NCBI RefSeq assembly: GCF_900099835.1
Contig: NZ_FNKP01000003.1
Location: 868,001-932,000 of the forward strand
Direction: 5' to 3'
Origin: Paraburkholderia fungorum
Lineage (GTDB): Bacteria > Pseudomonadota > Gammaproteobacteria > Burkholderiales > Burkholderiaceae
Length of the DNA: 64,000 bases
The position numbers were made by a program, and so were the translations under genes. This document shows positions 59,954 to 64,000 of the stretch, one piece after another (within the stretch, counting starts at the first letter, position 1; every line of letters starts with the position of its first letter). The notes below the pieces were generated by a model. The model ran no database searches, was not told where the DNA came from, and was given only the letters and a program-made list of their open reading frames with translations.

Positions 59954-61728
59954 ACGCTCACCAGCGGACCAGGGTTCTTCAGATACTGCGTGCGGATTGC
60001 ACGCGCGGACCAGTAGGCGAGCGCGGCGACGAGACCCGTCGGGTTGTAGCCAATGCCCTGCGGAAACGCCGACGCACCCATCACGAACACGTTATGCACG
60101 TCCCAGCTTTGCAGATAGCGATTCAGCACGCTCGTCTTCGGATCGGTGCCCATCACCGCGCCACCCACGAGGTGAGTGGTCTGGTAGCGACGCGAATCGA
60201 AATGCGCGCCGTATTCGCGCGTATACACGTTGATCGCTTTCGGGCCCATTTGCTCGGCGATCTTGTGCATCTGGCCCGTGACGTAGCGTGCCATCGCGAT
60301 GTCGTTGTCTTTCCAGTCGAACGTCATTCGCAACAACGGCTGGCCGTACGAATCGCGGTAAGTCGGGTCGAGGTCGAGGAACACATCACGGTATGACATG
60401 TTCGAACCGTGCGCGTCCATCGAGACGGTGTGCGCGTAGTGATCCTTCACCGACTTCTTCCACGTGCTGCCCCAGTTCGGCGTGCCGGCCGGCGTCGCAA
60501 TGCCGCTGATCGGCTTGGTGCCCGCCTGATTCACCCACAACGGCGAGCCGCCGACAAAGCCGAGTGGACCGTGATCGAAGTTGTCCGCGTTGAAATCGTC
60601 GACCGCCACGCCGTTGCCGCCCGCACCGATGAACGGATTGGTGTACGTGTCCTTGTCGAAGAACGCGGTAATGGTCGACAGGTTCTGATACGCGAAATTG
60701 CGGCCGACCACGCCTTCACCGGAGATCGGATCGTACGGCTTGCCGATGCCCGACAGCAGCAACAGATGAACGTTGTGATACTGGAAGGCCGCGACGATGA
60801 CGAGATCGGCGGGCTGGAAAACTTCCTGACCCGACGGATCGACGTAGGTCACGCCTTTCGCGAGCTTTTTCGAATCGTCGAGTTCGACGCGCAGCACGTG
60901 GCAACGCGAGCGCAATTCGAAATGCGGCGACTGCTTCAGCGCGGGCAGGATGTTGACGTTCGGCGATGCCTTCGAATACATGTAGCACGCGTAACCGCTG
61001 CAGAAGCCGCAGAAGTTGCACGGCCCCATTTGCGCGCCATACGGATTCGTGTACGGACCCGACGTATTCGCCGAAGGCAAACGATACGGATGCAGCCCGA
61101 GTTCTTTCGCGGCTTTGCCGAAACGCTCGGCGGAATAGGTGTTCAATTGCGCGGGCAGCGGAAAGTTATCGCTGCGCGGCGCTTCGAAAACATTGCCGTC
61201 GCCGACGATCTTGCCGTTGACCTTATACGCCTGGCCCGAGGTGCCGAACACTTTTTCCGCGAAGTCGAAATGCGGTTCGAGTTCGTCGTAGCTGACGCCG
61301 TAGTCCTGAATCGTCATCCCTTCGGGAATGAACTTCTTGCCATAGCGTTCTTCGTAGTGGCTGCGCAGACGCAACTCCTCCGGCGTAATGCGGAAATGCA
61401 CGCCCGACCAGTGCAGCCCTGCGCCGCCCACACCTTCACCCGGTAGAAAAGCCGCGAGTTGACGATAGGGCAGCGCGGTTTCCATCACGTTGTGACGGAT
61501 CGACACCGTGGTCTTCGACAGATCGAGGAACAGTTTCTTGCGGACGTTGTACGTGAGTTCGTCGATCGTATTCGGGTACGCGCCGTCCGGATACGTATCG
61601 CGATACTCGCCGCGTTCGAGCGCAACGACTTTCAGGCCCGCTTCGGTGAGTTCTTTCGCGAGAATCGCGCCGGTCCAGCCGAAGCCGACGATGACCGCGT
61701 CGACATGCGGTTTGCTGTTGGTAGTCAT
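59950..61728 (-). CDS. GMC-family FAD dehydrogenase, gluconate 2-dehydrogenase-like large subunit
   Basis: 592 residues. FAD-binding DAVIVGFGWTGAILAKELTEAG at residues 10-31 and a C-terminal active-site region HLVGGAVMGTDPKTS plus FVMGASAFPQGIGYNPTG. A cysteine cluster CNFCGFCSGYAC (Cys237, 240, 243, 248) resembles the iron-sulfur site of FAD-linked hexose dehydrogenases. No signal peptide; export would rely on the Tat signal of the partner subunit, encoded upstream with a one-base overlap. Substrate (gluconate, 2-keto-gluconate or another polyol/aldose) is not decidable. Confidence 0.9.
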   Translation of the reverse strand: MTTNSKPHVDAVIVGFGWTGAILAKELTEAGLKVVALERGEYRDTYPDGAYPNTIDELTYNVRKKLFLDLSKTTVSIRHNVMETALPYRQLAAFLPGEGVGGAGLHWSGVHFRITPEELRLRSHYEERYGKKFIPEGMTIQDYGVSYDELEPHFDFAEKVFGTSGQAYKVNGKIVGDGNVFEAPRSDNFPLPAQLNTYSAERFGKAAKELGLHPYRLPSANTSGPYTNPYGAQMGPCNFCGFCSGYACYMYSKASPNVNILPALKQSPHFELRSRCHVLRVELDDSKKLAKGVTYVDPSGQEVFQPADLVIVAAFQYHNVHLLLLSGIGKPYDPISGEGVVGRNFAYQNLSTITAFFDKDTYTNPFIGAGGNGVAVDDFNADNFDHGPLGFVGGSPLWVNQAGTKPISGIATPAGTPNWGSTWKKSVKDHYAHTVSMDAHGSNMSYRDVFLDLDPTYRDSYGQPLLRMTFDWKDNDIAMARYVTGQMHKIAEQMGPKAINVYTREYGAHFDSRRYQTTHLVGGAVMGTDPKTSVLNRYLQSWDVHNVFVMGASAFPQGIGYNPTGLVAALAYWSARAIRTQYLKNPGPLVSV

Positions 61729-62468
61729 CAGGTGCGTTTTCCTTCAATCGACACGGGACCATACGGATAGGCCTCGCCGTTCTGGTTGACGAAGTCCATG
61801 AAATCCGCGCGCGCGCCGGGGAAGCCGATCATTTTCCAACCGCCCATGTCGCGATTGCCGCCGTGAATCGGATCGCAGAAATAGCCTTCGCGGGTGTTCT
61901 GCAGCAGTTGCGCGAAGAACACGTTGGCGGGCACTTCGGCGAGATCGATGCTGCCTTTTTCGAGCGCGCCGAGCACGGTGTCGCGGGTGGCGGCATCGAG
62001 CGCGTCGAACGGCTTCGCGTAGGTCTTCGTGCAGTACGCATTGACCGACGCAATGCCGAGCCGGTACAGGTCGCGCGGCACCAGCTTCAACTGGTAGCCG
62101 AGTTCGGGCGCGCCTTGCCTGAACGGGCCCTGCATGTACCAGAGCGCGCCATGCGCGTACGGCGTGTCCATCTGACGGTCGATGAATTCGGGCACGCCCG
62201 CTTCAATCGCGCCGGGGCCTTCGCTGTCGGCGGGAATCAGACGATCGACGGCCGCGTTGACGAACGACCATTCCTTCGCGTCGAAGAAGCGCGGCTTGTA
62301 GTCGGCGCGAGGCGTGCTGGCGTTGTCCTGCCCATTCGGATTCGACGCGGACGCCGCAGGATTCGACGCGTTGTGCTGTGCGTCGCAACCCGCGAGCGTG
62401 CCGGCCGGAACGAGCGCGATAGCCGAGCGCAGGAAGCCTCGGCGGGAGGTAAGGGGGAATTCAGGCAT
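61728..62468 (-). CDS. gluconate 2-dehydrogenase subunit 3 family protein (Tat-exported small subunit)
   Basis: 246 residues. Twin-arginine signal SRRGFLRSAIALVPAGTLAGC at the N-terminus (with a possible lipobox LAGC), then a Ser/Asn-rich linker and the subunit-3 domain (FFDAKEWSFVNAAVDRLIPADSEGPGAIEAGVPEFIDRQM; YFCDPIHGGNRDMGGWKMIGFPGA). It carries the GMC partner through the Tat pathway. First gene of the minus-strand operon, which starts at the promoter with a TGGAACCGGTTCCA operator 65 bases upstream. Confidence 0.92.
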   Translation of the reverse strand: MPEFPLTSRRGFLRSAIALVPAGTLAGCDAQHNASNPAASASNPNGQDNASTPRADYKPRFFDAKEWSFVNAAVDRLIPADSEGPGAIEAGVPEFIDRQMDTPYAHGALWYMQGPFRQGAPELGYQLKLVPRDLYRLGIASVNAYCTKTYAKPFDALDAATRDTVLGALEKGSIDLAEVPANVFFAQLLQNTREGYFCDPIHGGNRDMGGWKMIGFPGARADFMDFVNQNGEAYPYGPVSIEGKRT

Positions 62469-62532
62469 GTTCTCGATTCACCATGTGTGGGACGCGCAAT
62501 TGCGTCCACGACGACATTTTGCCGCGGGACGG

Positions 62533-62560
62533 ATAATATTTGGAACCGGTTCCATAAGCA
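62533..62560 (-). promoter_or_regulatory. promoter with TGGAACCGGTTCCA operator in spacer (left operon)
   Basis: On the minus strand: TGCTTA (62560-62555), a 16-base spacer containing the perfect palindrome TGGAACCGGTTCCA (62541-62554), and TATTAT (62538-62533). It is the mirror of the right-hand unit and drives the gene starting at 62468. LacI-type binding in the spacer would block RNA polymerase. Confidence 0.65.
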
Positions 62561-62827
62561 CGCGATTATTTCGCAAAATGTCGTTGCGAAATCTGGCGAA
62601 ATGGGACCGGCGAGGGTGTTTTGCCGCGCCGCAGCCTTGTTCTGGCGGCGGTCACAGGGCCTGGACGAATGGATAGAACCCGCCGTGGCAGCGTGTTTTA
62701 GGTGTTGCATATTTTCGACAACCAACGGCGGCGGCCGATTTATGGGCCTCACAGGCTGCGCGGATATGCCGAAAGCCGTTCCGATCGATTGTTGCGAATT
62801 TTGCAACCAACCTTTCCGTAATTTATT

Positions 62828-62856
62828 TTTACATGGAACCGGTTCCAAGATAATAT
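62828..62856 (+). promoter_or_regulatory. promoter with TGGAACCGGTTCCA operator in spacer (right operon)
   Basis: TTTACA (62828-62833), a 17-base spacer holding the same 14-base palindrome (62834-62847), and TAATAT (62851-62856). An excellent sigma-70 promoter for the small-subunit gene at 62978, with a leader of about 115 bases. The identical operator 293 bases away could allow looping or joint control. Confidence 0.75.
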
Positions 62857-62977
62857 TCGGCCAAATTTCGCCAAAGGCGTCATCGAATACGACCGTGATT
62901 TGCCCGTTTTCTCGACGAATGACTCACTCATCGTCGAGCGTGGCGGCACGCCCGTAGACCGTTCCAGCAAGCCTCGA

Positions 62978-63604
62978 ATGCTCAAAGAAAAAATCAGTCC
63001 GGACGGTGATCCGGGCACGCCGAATCTGTTGCGGCGTCATGCGTTGAAGACCCTCGCGGTAGCGACTCAACTTGCGTTTTTATCGCCGGTGGCCGCGCTT
63101 GCGCAGAGTTCGTCGCCAGCAGCGCCGCTTGCCTCGACCGCACCGTCACTGGACGCGCCGGGCTTCCTGCAACTGTCGAAAGCGCTGACCGGCCATGCGT
63201 CGATGAATACGACTTTCGGCACACGGCTCTTCGCGACGCTCAGCGCCAGTGACAACAGCTTTGCCACTCGTGCAGCAGCGCTCGCGCATCAGATGCGCGC
63301 AGGGCAGACCCCGCAGCAGTTGCTCGCGGCGGCCAACGCGGCTGGCTTGCACGATGTCGCGCTGGCCATCGTCGCGGGCTGGTACACCGGCACTGTCACG
63401 CGCGATCATCATTCGAAGCTGGTCGCTTACGCCGACTCGCTGATGTACGCAACCGTCGCCGATGGTCTGAGCCCGCCGACCTATTGCGCGGACGGTCCGC
63501 TCTGGTGGCAACGGCCGCCGCCCGCCGCCGGCGTGTCGACCCCCGCCGAAGCCGCTAGAGCGCGTCTCGCCGCGCCCGCGCCCATCACGAACAAACAGGC
63601 TTGA
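62978..63604 (+). CDS. FAD-dependent sugar dehydrogenase small subunit (sorbitol/fructose dehydrogenase gamma-like)
   Basis: 208 residues from the ATG at 62978 (a TTG at 62900 is also in frame). Twin-arginine-like signal RRHALKTLAVATQLAFLSPVAALAQ, then a small helical domain (FLQLSKALTGHASMNTTFGTRLFATLSASD) ending with WYTGTVTRDHHSKLVAYADSLMY and TYCADGPLWWQRPP. This matches the small subunit of membrane-bound FAD glucose/sorbitol/fructose dehydrogenases, which acts as Tat escort for the GMC subunit. The GMC gene starts two bases after its stop. Confidence 0.87.
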   Translation: MLKEKISPDGDPGTPNLLRRHALKTLAVATQLAFLSPVAALAQSSSPAAPLASTAPSLDAPGFLQLSKALTGHASMNTTFGTRLFATLSASDNSFATRAAALAHQMRAGQTPQQLLAAANAAGLHDVALAIVAGWYTGTVTRDHHSKLVAYADSLMYATVADGLSPPTYCADGPLWWQRPPPAAGVSTPAEAARARLAAPAPITNKQA

Positions 63605-63606
63605 AC

Positions 63607-64000
63607 ATGGCATCGCCCACAATTTCATCTAGCGGCGATGTCGTCGCGGACGTCGTTATCGTCGGCTCCGGCGTGGTCGGCGCATTGATCGCCGATCAAC
63701 TGGCAGGACTTGGCCATTCGGTGGTGATTCTCGAAGCGGGCTTGCGGATCGACCGCGCCACTGCCGTCGAAAACTGGCGCAACATGCCGTTCCCGAATCG
63801 CGTCGGCTCGGATTTTCAGGGCTTGTATCCGCAAGCGAAGGCTGCGCCTGCGCCGCTGTACTTCCCGCCGAACGACTACGTTGCGCTGAGCGGTCCGAGC
63901 GCGGGCAGTTTCAAGCAGGGCTATCTGCGCACGGTCGGCGGCACGACCTGGCACTGGGCGGCGTCGTGCTGGCGGCATCTGCCAGTGGACTTCAAGATGC
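63607..64000 (+). CDS. GMC-family FAD dehydrogenase large subunit (3' partial)
   Basis: The first 131 codons are inside the window and the frame is open at the right edge. The FAD site VVIVGSGVVGALIADQLAGLGH (about residues 16-37), ILEAG and GGTTWHWAASCWRHLPVDF mark a GMC dehydrogenase of the FAD-glucose/fructose dehydrogenase type. It follows the small subunit by two bases; a cytochrome c gene is expected outside the window. This system differs in type from the divergent gluconate-dehydrogenase-like one on the left. Confidence 0.88.
   Translation, partial: MASPTISSSGDVVADVVIVGSGVVGALIADQLAGLGHSVVILEAGLRIDRATAVENWRNMPFPNRVGSDFQGLYPQAKAAPAPLYFPPNDYVALSGPSAGSFKQGYLRTVGGTTWHWAASCWRHLPVDFKM

Larger units (their letters stand above)
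62469..62977. other. 509-base divergent regulatory region
   Basis: No supported gene. It contains two mirrored promoter-operator units (listed separately) in front of the two divergent dehydrogenase operons. A TTG at 62900 in the frame of the right-hand gene is an alternative start. The middle part shows no clear feature. Confidence 0.6.

Overview
The window is a GC-rich betaproteobacterial chromosome segment, most likely Burkholderia sensu lato (Paraburkholderia/Caballeronia-like). The evidence is the 16S type, the rrn spacer carrying tRNA-Ile and tRNA-Ala, a Burkholderia-type porin, hpnH, a tcu locus, and many dense catabolic operons with LysR and LacI regulators. There is no sign of an IS element, prophage, CRISPR array or integrase, so this reads as a native metabolic region.

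Layout. 1-6.4 kb: a non-phosphorylative pentose/sugar-acid pathway (SMP-30 lactonase, LacI regulator with a nearby GTTACCGGTAAC operator, MFS transporter, IlvD/Edd sugar-acid dehydratase, XylX/KdaD-like FAH-family dehydratase). 6.6-7.8 kb: a small secreted DUF4148 protein and a YqhA-family membrane protein. 8.3-13.95 kb: a complete rrn operon (UP element/P1 promoter, boxA, 16S, tRNA-Ile, tRNA-Ala, boxA, 23S, 5S, terminator). 14.5-16.1 kb: hpnH, the hopanoid radical SAM enzyme, with an extra C-terminal domain. 16.5-21.6 kb: tricarballylate utilisation, tcuR-tcuA-tcuB-tcuC, closed by an intrinsic terminator.

21.6-43.6 kb: a large catabolic region of unknown substrate. It holds a D-2-hydroxyacid dehydrogenase, a metabolite:H+ symporter, a class II aldolase, a ketosteroid-dehydrogenase-like flavoprotein, an aldehyde dehydrogenase, a ThDP enzyme, a branched-chain-type ABC importer whose second permease and both ATPases are fused in one 866-residue protein, a TIM-barrel isomerase, two extended SDRs, a cupin, a classical SDR and a second flavoprotein. 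LysR regulators stand at both ends. Translational coupling and short gaps from the ABC genes onward point to one transport-and-catabolism operon. The ThDP enzyme plus aldehyde dehydrogenase suggest 2-oxoacid to aldehyde to acid chemistry.

43.7-47 kb: a secreted type-B carboxylesterase and a DHA2-family exporter. 47-51.1 kb: an ECF sigma/NrsF-type anti-sigma pair divergent from a four-gene set (MXKDX-repeat peptide with a frameshift, DUF1223 protein, cytochrome b561-like protein, MsrP/YedY-like molybdoenzyme). An exact GTAACC-N16-CGAA promoter precedes that set. 51.1-57.2 kb: an HxlR regulator, the cyoABCD ubiquinol oxidase, and a divergent MocR regulator. The cyoA-mocR gap carries an array of ATCCATACA and GTCCGTACA repeats. 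57.2-58.4 kb: a porin. 58.6-64 kb: two divergent membrane-bound FAD dehydrogenase systems. Between them lie two mirrored promoters, each with an identical TGGAACCGGTTCCA operator in its spacer.
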